Source of the DNA: DATAOG01 sp963753685
Lineage (GTDB): Bacteria; Pseudomonadota; Alphaproteobacteria; Geminicoccales; Geminicoccaceae
DNA: 64,000 nucleotides
Direction of reading: 5' to 3'
NCBI GenBank assembly: GCA_963753685.1
Contig: CAVWDE010000032.1
Location: 62,001-126,000, forward strand
Made by a program: the position numbers and the translations under genes. Below the pieces are notes generated by a model. That model was not told where the DNA came from and searched no databases. It saw only the letters and a list, made by a program, of their open reading frames with translations. Within the stretch, counting starts at the first letter, position 1. Every line of letters starts with the position of its first letter. Shown here one piece after another: positions 16,830 to 23,900 of the stretch.

Positions 16830-17578
16830 AAACGGCCCCATGGCGAACAGGGCGCCGAAACCGGCTAAGCCTGCCAGATCGTTATGGATCGCGAGCAGTG
16901 CACCGACCGGGATGCTGAACACGACGACCAGCGCAGCACGATAGCCGACTTCAAAGCGCCGCCGGCGTGAGTGAAGCCGACGACGCAGGCGGAGCTTCAG
17001 TCCCCGCTCCTGCCAGCCCACCCAGCGTCCGAAGGCGAAACCGAGCGGAGGCGCGGCTACCAACGACAGCGCCCACAGTCCTCGTCCAGGTTGCGTCAGA
17101 TCGTTCAGAAGGCGGACGCCACCGATGTTGCCCGGGCCGCCGACGCCCCAGGCGATGAAGAACGCGGCGTAGGAGTAGCAGAGCGCGATGATGGTGCAGA
17201 CGCCGAGAGAGCGCGCCGAGCTGGCGTCGCCCCAGCTGCGGTCCAGCCAGTCAAGCCCGCGGGTGAGAAAATCGCGATAAGTTGCCCCTACACCACCTCT
17301 CCGCAGCTTCGCCGCCAACTCCGCGCGGTATTCCTGATCCTCTTTGACCCAACCCTCGATCCGGACGGGCTTATCAGTATATTCCAGGAAGATTTTGGTG
17401 ATCAGGGTCGTGGCCCCCGACCCGGCGGCCGCGGAAATCGCCGACACCCAACCCCAATTCGCCCCGGCGTCCACGCAGTCCTCCCGGGTCATTACGACCC
17501 CGAGCCTAATCCCCATCTCAGGTTGGGACAACCGCGTCGCGCGGAGTGGCCTCGCAACCGCTCGGTCCGCCCGGTGAC

Positions 17579-18438
17579 TCAGAGCCCGTAGCGGGACCAG
17601 AGGGCGCGTTCGGCCAGGCTGTCGAGGACGCCGTCGACCAGCGCGCGCGGGTCGGGGCCGGCGAGGCCCATGCCGAGGCGGCGCTGCCACCAGGAGCGGG
17701 TGGCGCTGACCTGCGGCAGCTTGACCTTGTCGCCGTAGCGCGCCTTGAGGATGCCGTGCAGGGTGCCGAGGCCGTCGATCAGGCCGAGGGCCAGCGCACC
17801 CTCCCCGGTCCAGATCTGGCCCTCGAAGACCTCGGCATCGCTCGCCGCGAGCTTGGCTCCCCGGCGGCCGCGCACCATCGCTTTGAAGCCCGCGTGGACC
17901 TCGTGCAGGATGGTCTCGAGGCGCGCGACGTCTTCGGGGTCCTGGGGCCGGAACGGGTCCAGGAAGGCCTTCTTGGCGCCCGCGGTGTGCAGGCGGCGCT
18001 CGATGCCGAGCCGCTCGATCACGCTCGTCAGGCCGAAGCTCGCGTGGATCACCCCGATGCAGCCGATCAGCGAGCGCGCATCGGCGAAGATCTCGTCGGC
18101 CGCGAGCGCCAGCCAGTAGCCGCCGGACGCGCCCGACATCCTCGATGAAGGCCAGCACCGGCAATTTCTTGTCGGCCGCCAGCGCGCGGATGCGCTCGGT
18201 GATCAGCGCCGACTGCACCGGCGAGCCGCCCGGGCAGTTGATCGCCAGCGCCACCGCCTTGGCGCCGCGGACCTTGAACGCCCGCTCGAGCGCCGCATTG
18301 AGGCCGTGCAGGGTGAGGCCGCTGCCGCGCAGCGACGGCCCGCCGATCACGCCGGTCAGGCGCACGACCGGCACCACCGGCGCCCGCGGCGGCAGCCCGA
18401 GCCGCGCTGCGCCAGCCCGCCAGACGCCCCTCAGCCAT
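17579..18438 (-). pseudogene. sppA: S49-family signal peptide peptidase (SppA/SohB type), frameshifted
   Basis: Serine peptidases of this family cut leftover signal peptides in the membrane. The N-terminal half (APVVPVVRLTGVIGG to PVLAFIEDV) and the C-terminal half (GASGGYWLALAADEIFAD, with the nucleophile serine, to the stop at 17579) are in different frames. Dropping one G from a GGG run near 18138 joins them. The likely start ATG 18438 (ATGGCTGA, overlapping the methyltransferase stop) also needs one base less, in the CCCC run at 18427-18430, to reach the conserved frame. Total length is 3x286+2, consistent with two extra bases. The region GAKKAFLDPF probably holds the catalytic lysine. 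Either decay or sequence error. Confidence 0.75.
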
Positions 18439-19225
18439 GCGCAGGCTCCTCGCTCCGGACGCGCAGGACGAGCGCCTCGCCCTGGCGCAGGATCGCATCC
18501 GCGGCGGCGCTGAAGCCGCCGTCCTCGGCATGCAGCACCAGACCCTGCGCCAGGGTCAGCGGGCCCCGGCTGCCCTTGCGGCCCTGGACCAGGATGCGCT
18601 TTGCCGGTTGGCCAGCTCGCGGCCAGAGCGGGAAGACGACGAGGTCGCCGATCTGGCCGCGCAAGGCTGCGAGCAGGTCGGCCAGGCGATCGGCGCGGTG
18701 GATCAGGGTCAGCATGCCGCCCGGCCGGAGCCGGCGCAGGCAGCCCGCGAGCCAGCCGGCGAGGTCGAGCTCCTGCTCGAGATTGGCCAGCACCCGCTCC
18801 GCAATCGGCGAAGCGGCCGCGGCCCCGGCCGCGAGATAAGGCGGGTTGGTCATGACGTGGTCGAAGCTCCTGCCCGCAATGCCAAGCGGCGGCTGCTCGA
18901 GATCGCCCTGCACCATCTCGACCCGGCGGCCGAGGTCGTTCAGCGCCACGTTCTGGCTCGCGAGCCGCAGCAGTCCCGGCTGCAGCTCGAGCCCGACGAT
19001 CCGGCACCCCGGCAGCCGCGTCGCCAGGCAGAGGCTCGCAGCCCCGCTGCCGGCGCCGGCATCGAGCACGGTCGCGCCGGCCGCCGCGGGCACCGCCGCC
19101 GCCAGCAGCACCGGATCGATCGCCACCCGGTAGCCCCGCGCCGGCTGCCGCAGACGCACGCGGCCGCCGAGCAGGTGGTCCTCGGTCAGATCCAGAGTCG
19201 GCGCGTCAGGAACCGGCGAGCGCAT
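18431..19225 (-). CDS. TrmN6-like N6-adenine tRNA methyltransferase
   Basis: The product (264 aa) is a class I SAM-dependent methyltransferase. The SAM loop DAGAGSGAASLCLA is at about 54-67, an acidic strand end (VGLELQPG) follows, and the NPPY motif (TNPPYL) is at about 127. This motif is typical of enzymes that methylate exocyclic amines of adenine. The RNA-side C-terminus resembles tRNA1(Val) A37 methyltransferases (TrmN6/YfiC). It overlaps DUF2007 upstream by 20 bp and sppA downstream by 8 bp in one unit. The target tRNA is inferred from family only. Confidence 0.8.
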   Translation of the reverse strand: MRSPVPDAPTLDLTEDHLLGGRVRLRQPARGYRVAIDPVLLAAAVPAAAGATVLDAGAGSGAASLCLATRLPGCRIVGLELQPGLLRLASQNVALNDLGRRVEMVQGDLEQPPLGIAGRSFDHVMTNPPYLAAGAAAASPIAERVLANLEQELDLAGWLAGCLRRLRPGGMLTLIHRADRLADLLAALRGQIGDLVVFPLWPRAGQPAKRILVQGRKGSRGPLTLAQGLVLHAEDGGFSAAADAILRQGEALVLRVRSEEPAHG

Positions 19226-19424
19226 CTTTCGCCTGTTCGAGCAGGCGCCTGGCCGTCTCGTAGTGGCCGTCCTCGACCATCAGCCGGCGCGGGATCGCGC
19301 CGATGCTGCCCTCGACCCCGCTGACGTGGTCGTCGAGCAGCAGGCAAGGGATCGCCTCGGCGGCCAGGATCGCCTGCGCCCAGGACAGATGGACGAGATC
19401 GTTGCTGCGCAGCAGTTCTCGCAT
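19206..19424 (-). CDS. DUF2007-family small protein
   Basis: The product (72 aa) is a single DUF2007 domain: MRELLRSNDLVHLSWAQAIL, then LLDDHVSGVEGSIGAIPRR and a C-terminal helix. This domain folds like the signal-transducing PII-type ferredoxin-like proteins, and its job is not established. In alphaproteobacteria it commonly sits next to a TrmN6-like methyltransferase and divergent from a polyprenyl synthase, exactly as here. The roughly 100 bp to 19527 probably hold both promoters. Confidence 0.85.
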   Translation of the reverse strand: MRELLRSNDLVHLSWAQAILAAEAIPCLLLDDHVSGVEGSIGAIPRRLMVEDGHYETARRLLEQAKDALAGS

Positions 19425-19526
19425 GGCAGTCGCATCCTATATTGAGCGCTCTCAGAGAGCCAGGTTTGCATTGCACCCTGAGCCCTGATAGCAAGGTGCG
19501 GGGCGCACCACCCGGGAGGAGCCGGC

Positions 19527-20543
19527 TTGACTGCCGTCAGTCCACAACTGCAAGCAACGCCCGAGCGGAGCAAGCTCGAGCCGCTGCAAACGCTGGTCGA
19601 GGCCGACATGGGCCGCGTCAACCAGCTGATCGTGGCGCGTCTCGACAGCCCGATCCACCTGATCCCCCAGCTCGCCGGCCATCTGGTCGCGGCCGGCGGC
19701 AAGCGCGTGCGGCCGATGCTGACCCTGATCGCGGCCCAGCTGTGCGGCTATCGCGGCGAGCGCCACATCCGCCTGGCGGCGGCGGTCGAGTTCATCCACA
19801 GCGCCACGCTTTTGCACGACGACGTGGTCGATCAGAGCGAGCTGCGCCGCGGCCTCGCGACCGCCAACGCGATCTGGGGCAACAAGCCGTCCGTGCTGGT
19901 CGGCGATTTCCTGTTCGCGCGCGCCTTCCAGCTGATGGTCGAGGACGGCTCGCTCGCGGTGCTCGCCATTCTGGCCAACGCGTCTGCGGTGATCGCCGAG
20001 GGCGAGGTGGCACAGCTGATGACCGCGAACGACGCCGAGACCACCGAGGCGACCTACCTGGAGGTGGTCAGCGCCAAGACCGCGACCCTGTTCGCCGCCG
20101 CGGCCGAGATCGGCGCCCGGGTCGCCGACCGGCCGCCGGCCGACGCTGCGGCGCTGCGCAGCTATGGCGAGAACCTCGGCATCGCGTTCCAATTGACCGA
20201 CGACGTGCTCGACTACAGCGCCCACGAGGTGGTGCTCGGCAAGAGCCTCGGCGACGATTTCCGCGACGGCAAGATCACCCTGCCGGTGGTCCTCGCGTTC
20301 GCCCGCGGCAGCGCCCAGGAGCGCCGGTTCTGGCGCCGCACCCTCGAGCAGGCCGAGCAGCAGGATGGCGATTTCGCGCATGCGATCGAGCTTTTGAACC
20401 GGCACGGCGCGCTCGCCGAAAGCCTGGCGCGCGCCGCCGGATACAGTGCGACCGCCCGCCGCGCGCTCGACGGCTTCCCGCCGTCCGAGCAACGGCAGGC
20501 GCTGCTCGATCTGGCCGATTTCTGCATCGAGCGCGCCTACTGA
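19527..20543 (+). CDS. ispB: all-trans polyprenyl diphosphate synthase (quinone side chain)
   Basis: This is a trans-isoprenyl diphosphate synthase (338 aa). It has GGKRVRPML, the first Asp-rich motif LLHDDVVD with following RRG, GDFLFARAF, and the second motif FQLTDDVLD. It extends farnesyl diphosphate to an octa- to decaprenyl chain for ubiquinone. Chain length cannot be told by eye, so the gene symbol is by family. It is divergent from the DUF2007 operon. The first ATG-equivalent codon at 19527 (TTG) follows GGAGGAGC-like SD bases at 19513-19519. Confidence 0.9.
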   Translation: MTAVSPQLQATPERSKLEPLQTLVEADMGRVNQLIVARLDSPIHLIPQLAGHLVAAGGKRVRPMLTLIAAQLCGYRGERHIRLAAAVEFIHSATLLHDDVVDQSELRRGLATANAIWGNKPSVLVGDFLFARAFQLMVEDGSLAVLAILANASAVIAEGEVAQLMTANDAETTEATYLEVVSAKTATLFAAAAEIGARVADRPPADAAALRSYGENLGIAFQLTDDVLDYSAHEVVLGKSLGDDFRDGKITLPVVLAFARGSAQERRFWRRTLEQAEQQDGDFAHAIELLNRHGALAESLARAAGYSATARRALDGFPPSEQRQALLDLADFCIERAY

Positions 20544-20642
20544 GCGGGACGCCCGCAAGGGTCGCGGGAAGCGTCGCCGAAGGCCGCGGCGTTCCATTGC
20601 CGAGCCGCGCGCAAGCCGCTATATACAGGCCCGACTTCGGGT

Positions 20643-20719
20643 CGGAGTGTAGCTCAGCCTGGTAGAGCACCGTCTTCGGGAGGCGGGGGTCGCGTGTTCG
20701 AGTCACGCCACTCCGACCA
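20643..20719 (+). tRNA. tRNA-Pro (CGG)
   Basis: This is a 77-nt cloverleaf with encoded CCA. The acceptor stem pairs CGGAGTG with CACTCCG. The D arm is GCTC...GAGC, the anticodon stem pairs CCGTC with GGCGG around loop TTCGGGA (anticodon CGG), and the T loop is TTCGAGT. It reads CCG proline codons. Confidence 0.97.
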
Positions 20720-20942
20720 AAGTTCCCGCTCATGATCGAATTGACCCCCTTGGCCGGCGATCAGGATCGCCGCGGCGACAACTTGCCGCTGCCGGCCTGA
20801 CCGCCGGGGTCGAGCGCAGGACAGCTGCCAATTCCTGTCGCGGTCGGCGTCGCCGCTGATCGGGCGTTGTGAACCAGTTCACAGCGGACGCGCCGTCTGT
20901 GGCCGAAAAAGAAGGTCCGGGTGTCAATCAACGAGAGGTGTG

Positions 20943-21686
20943 ATGGCCAGGGTGGCGATCCGGGTGCTCGGCTGTGGTGATGCGTTCGGCAGCGGCGGCC
21001 GCTTACAGACCTGCTTTTTCGTGACCGCCGGGCGCGACCGGTTCCTGATCGACTGCGGTGCCACCGCCATGGTCGCAATGCGCCGGTTCGGCGTCGACCC
21101 CGCCGCCGTCGACCGGGTCTACCTCAGCCATCTGCACGGCGACCACTTCGGCGGCCTGCCGTTTCTGCTGCTCGAGGCGCAGCACATCAGCCGCCGCCGG
21201 CGACCGCTCACGATCATCGGTCCGGCGGGCACGCGCGAGCGGCTGATCGCGGCCCAGAATGCGCTGTTCCCGGGCTCCGGCCAGACCGCGTGGCGCTTCC
21301 CGCTCGAGTTCGTCGAGCTCGAGCAGGGCCACACCGAGACGCTCGGCGGGGTCGCGGTCACCGCCTATCCGGTCGAGCACCCGTCCGGCTCGGCGGCCTT
21401 TGCCCTGCGCTTTGCCTGCAATGGCCGCCAGTTCGCCTATTCGGGCGATACCGAATGGACCGAGCAGCTGATCGAGCTCACCGAGGGCAGCGACCTCCTG
21501 ATCGTCGAGTGCTACGCCTTCGACCGCACCGCCGGCGCCCATCTCGACCTGCAGACCCTGAACCAGCGCCGCCGGGACCTGCACGCCAAGCGCCTGATCC
21601 TGACCCACATGAGCCAGGCGATGCTCGACCGTGTGGATGGGATCGGCTGGGAGACCGCCGAGGACGGCCTGCTGGTCGAGCTGTAG
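20943..21686 (+). CDS. MBL-fold metallo-hydrolase
   Basis: The product (247 aa) is a metallo-beta-lactamase-fold hydrolase with the two-metal motif HLHGDHFGG at about 61-69. Later ligands are the His in AYPVEHPSG, the Asp in YSGDTEWT, and the His in ILTHMS. This resembles RNase Z/PhnP/cAMP-phosphodiesterase-like members, but the substrate cannot be assigned. I chose ATG 20943 over the adjacent GTG 20940; AGAGG lies just upstream. It is monocistronic on this strand. The gap from tRNA-Pro holds no other gene. Confidence 0.85.
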   Translation: MARVAIRVLGCGDAFGSGGRLQTCFFVTAGRDRFLIDCGATAMVAMRRFGVDPAAVDRVYLSHLHGDHFGGLPFLLLEAQHISRRRRPLTIIGPAGTRERLIAAQNALFPGSGQTAWRFPLEFVELEQGHTETLGGVAVTAYPVEHPSGSAAFALRFACNGRQFAYSGDTEWTEQLIELTEGSDLLIVECYAFDRTAGAHLDLQTLNQRRRDLHAKRLILTHMSQAMLDRVDGIGWETAEDGLLVEL

Positions 21687-21688
21687 GA

Positions 21689-21706
21689 GCGCTCGCGCGC
21701 GAGCGC
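21689..21706. terminator. 18-bp perfect palindrome after MBL gene, possible terminator
   Basis: GCGCTCGCGCGCGAGCGC is fully self-complementary and begins 3 bp after the TAG stop of the MBL gene. It lacks a T-run downstream, so it could only be a weak intrinsic terminator or a 3' stabiliser for the transcript. An AT-rich patch (about 21779-21800) follows and overlaps the end of the convergent EamA gene. Confidence 0.3.
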
Positions 21707-21793
21707 CGGGGCGACGGCTGGGAGCGTGGTTGGCTTCGCTTGTCGAAGACTCTGACGGCGGATGATCCTCTCGTCCTAGATGAAAGATTCTTT

Positions 21794-22834
21794 TTAAGTA
21801 GTGTGACTTTTCTTGCGAAATGGTCTGGCTTCACCATTCAGGGGCGTGGCGGCCGCCCGCCTCACCATGCGTCGCTGGCCGGCCTCGCCGATGCCAATGC
21901 CGGCGAGGATCAGGGCGAGCGCGAGGAGGGCCGTGGGCCGCGGCCGCTCGCCCATGAAGGTCACGCCCATGAGCAACGCCCAGACCGGGATCAGGTAGTT
22001 CATGAAGGAGGTGAAGCTCGGGCCGGCGACGGTCACCAGCTTAAGGAAGACGATGGTCGCGATCGCGGTCGCGACCAGGCTGAGGGCAATCATGGCGGCG
22101 AACGGGCCGGCTGGTGCGCTCGCCAGCTGATCGGCCGCCCCGGGCCCGCCGATCGGCAGCATGATCAGGCTGCCCGCGATCATGACGCCTGCGGCCGCCA
22201 CCAGCGGGTCGGCGGGCGGCCGGTGGCGGGCGACGATCGCGTTGATCGCAAAGCAGACCGCACCGCCGAGGATCGCCAGCTGGTCGACCAGCAGGGTGCC
22301 CTCGCCGCGCAGCTCGAGCAGCGCCTGCGGTCCGATCAACAGGACCAGCCCGCCGAAGCCGAGCAGGAAGCCGGCCGCCTTGGTCGCGTTCAGGCGCTCG
22401 CCGCGAACGAAGAAGTGGGCCAGCACCATGGTCGTGAGCGGCATGAGGCCCATCAGGATGCCGGCGAGGCTGCTGTCGACCCGCTGCTGGCCGTAGCTGA
22501 TCAGCGCGAACGGCACGCAGTTGCCGGCGAGCGAGATCAGGACGCTGAACAGCCAGAAGCGCGGGCTCAAGGGGAACCGCTGGCCGCGCGCCAGGACCAG
22601 CCCTGCCAGCAGCAGCGCCGCAAGCGCCAGCCGGATCGCGACCAGGGTCACCGGCGTGAAGCCTTTGACCGCGATCCCGGTCATCATGAACGCGCTGCCC
22701 CACATCGCGACCAGCGCGAGCAGGAGCAGCCAGTGGCTGAGCGGGCGGGCGCTCACCAACGGCAGGCGGATGGTCTCGGCAGCATCAGCCGTTGACTTCC
22801 CATTCGACGTCGACCGGTTCGATGATGTCGTCAC
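21794..22834 (-). CDS. EamA/DMT-family transporter
   Basis: The product (346 aa) has about ten hydrophobic helices arranged as two EamA repeats (LLALVAMWGSAFMMTGIAVKG... and DQLAILGGAVCFAINAIVA...). The drug/metabolite transporter family exports amino acids, nucleosides and other small metabolites. The ligand is unknown. The N-terminal 28 residues are polar and probably cytoplasmic. Its start overlaps the stop of a second EamA gene by 4 bp (ATGA), so the two are coupled and may work as a pair. It ends in a lysine-rich tail in an AT-rich patch. Confidence 0.85.
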   Translation of the reverse strand: MTTSSNRSTSNGKSTADAAETIRLPLVSARPLSHWLLLLALVAMWGSAFMMTGIAVKGFTPVTLVAIRLALAALLLAGLVLARGQRFPLSPRFWLFSVLISLAGNCVPFALISYGQQRVDSSLAGILMGLMPLTTMVLAHFFVRGERLNATKAAGFLLGFGGLVLLIGPQALLELRGEGTLLVDQLAILGGAVCFAINAIVARHRPPADPLVAAAGVMIAGSLIMLPIGGPGAADQLASAPAGPFAAMIALSLVATAIATIVFLKLVTVAGPSFTSFMNYLIPVWALLMGVTFMGERPRPTALLALALILAGIGIGEAGQRRMVRRAAATPLNGEARPFRKKSHTT

Positions 22835-23679
22835 GCCGCGCGCGCGACCTCCAGCAGCACCACCCCCACGGCGACCAGGCCCGCGGCGAAGATGCGCCGG
22901 CGCCCGAATGGCTCGCGCAGCAGGCGGGTCCCGATCAGCGCCGCCATGATCACGCTGGTCTCGCGCAGCGCCGAGACCTGCGCCATCGGCGCCCGGGTCA
23001 TCGCCCAGATCACGAGCGCATAAGCCGCGGCCGCGAGCACGCCGCCGGCCGCCGCCGGGCGCCAGGCGCGCCCCAACGCCTCGCCGAGGCGAGCCCGGTA
23101 GCGGTACGCGACCACGAGCGCGAACGGCAGCGCGTCGATCGCGAACAGCCAGGCGATGTAGCCGAAAACGTCGCCCGCGCGCCGGCCGCCGAGCCCGTCG
23201 GAGAGCGTGTAGCCGGCGATCGTGACCCCGGTCGCGAGCGCGAAGCCGAGCGGCTTCAACGCGCCGAGCCGGCCGTCGTCGGTGAACGCCAGGCTCAGGA
23301 TGCCGCCCGAGATCACCAGGATCGCCACCAGGCCGAGCGCGCCCGGGCTCTCGCCGGCGAAGCCCCAGGCGACCAGCGCCACGAGCGGTGGCGCGATCCC
23401 GCGCGCGATCGGATAGACGTGCGACAGGTCGCCATGGCGGTAGCCGTAGCCGAGCGCCAGATAGTAGCCGTGGTGGATCACGACCGAGGCGAACAGGCAG
23501 GGCCAGCTGGCGACCGCCGGGACGGCGGTCACGAACAGGAACGGGAACGCGCAGACGCCCGTCACCAGGTTGAGCACGGCCAGCCGCACGAACGGATCGC
23601 CGCCGGTCTTGACCAGCGCGTTCCAGCTCGCATGCAGCAGCGCCGCCCCGAGCACCAGGGCGAAGATTGCCGGCTCCAT
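22831..23679 (-). CDS. EamA/DMT-family transporter
   Basis: The product is 282 aa from ATG 23679, with about ten membrane helices (AIFALVLGAALLHASWNALVK; VYPIARGIAPPLVALVAWG). The open frame reaches 23874, but residues before MEPAIF are polar and lack family similarity. The LLHASWNALVK start is typical of one EamA subfamily. It lies upstream of the other EamA gene with a 4-bp overlap. The two proteins differ clearly, so this is not a recent duplication. Substrate unknown. Confidence 0.85.
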   Translation of the reverse strand: MEPAIFALVLGAALLHASWNALVKTGGDPFVRLAVLNLVTGVCAFPFLFVTAVPAVASWPCLFASVVIHHGYYLALGYGYRHGDLSHVYPIARGIAPPLVALVAWGFAGESPGALGLVAILVISGGILSLAFTDDGRLGALKPLGFALATGVTIAGYTLSDGLGGRRAGDVFGYIAWLFAIDALPFALVVAYRYRARLGEALGRAWRPAAAGGVLAAAAYALVIWAMTRAPMAQVSALRETSVIMAALIGTRLLREPFGRRRIFAAGLVAVGVVLLEVARAA

Positions 23680-23900
23680 GGCTCCGCGATCAGCCTTTCC
23701 AGGGCCCTGCGCCGGGCCTCTTGTTGGGACCCGCAAGCTTGGCTGAACCCGGACCCTCTGTAAACGTCGACCTTGGCGGGGGTGGAGGCGAGCCCGTCCG
23801 GCGCCCAACTTGCCGGGCCAGGCGAATTCCCCTATAGCCCGAATCCGGCGCGCCCGCGCCGGTTTTTTATGCATGAACAGCAGTGTGGAACGCGCCGGCG

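Larger units (their letters stand above)
15716..17516 (-). pseudogene. multi-helix membrane protein gene split by a hexanucleotide repeat; out of frame as sequenced
   Basis: Two open frames join into one gene of about 599 codons if a single base is removed. The 5' part runs from ATG 17516 (or 17492, at MTREDCVDAGANWG) to the repeat and encodes several hydrophobic helices. The 3' part runs from the repeat to the stop at 15716 and adds more helices. The interval is 1801 bp, 3x600+1, and the only 7-bp unit in the array (16691-16697) accounts for the extra base. The repeat itself reads as alternating Ala with Val, Leu or Gly over about 76 residues. No domain is recognised. It sits between glyQ and sppA, where a conserved gene order is interrupted. 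An internal ATG at 16405 could restart a 229-aa C-terminal product. Confidence 0.7.

Noticed and set aside
15945..19007. A single open frame of 1020 codons on the minus strand with Ser-Arg repeats
   Set aside because: It strings together pieces of sppA, the membrane gene and shadow frames. The Ser-Arg stretch is the hexanucleotide array read one base out of frame, not an RS-domain protein.
20731..20799. 22-codon ORF after tRNA-Pro (MIELTPLAGDQ...)
   Set aside because: No SD and no similarity that I recognise.
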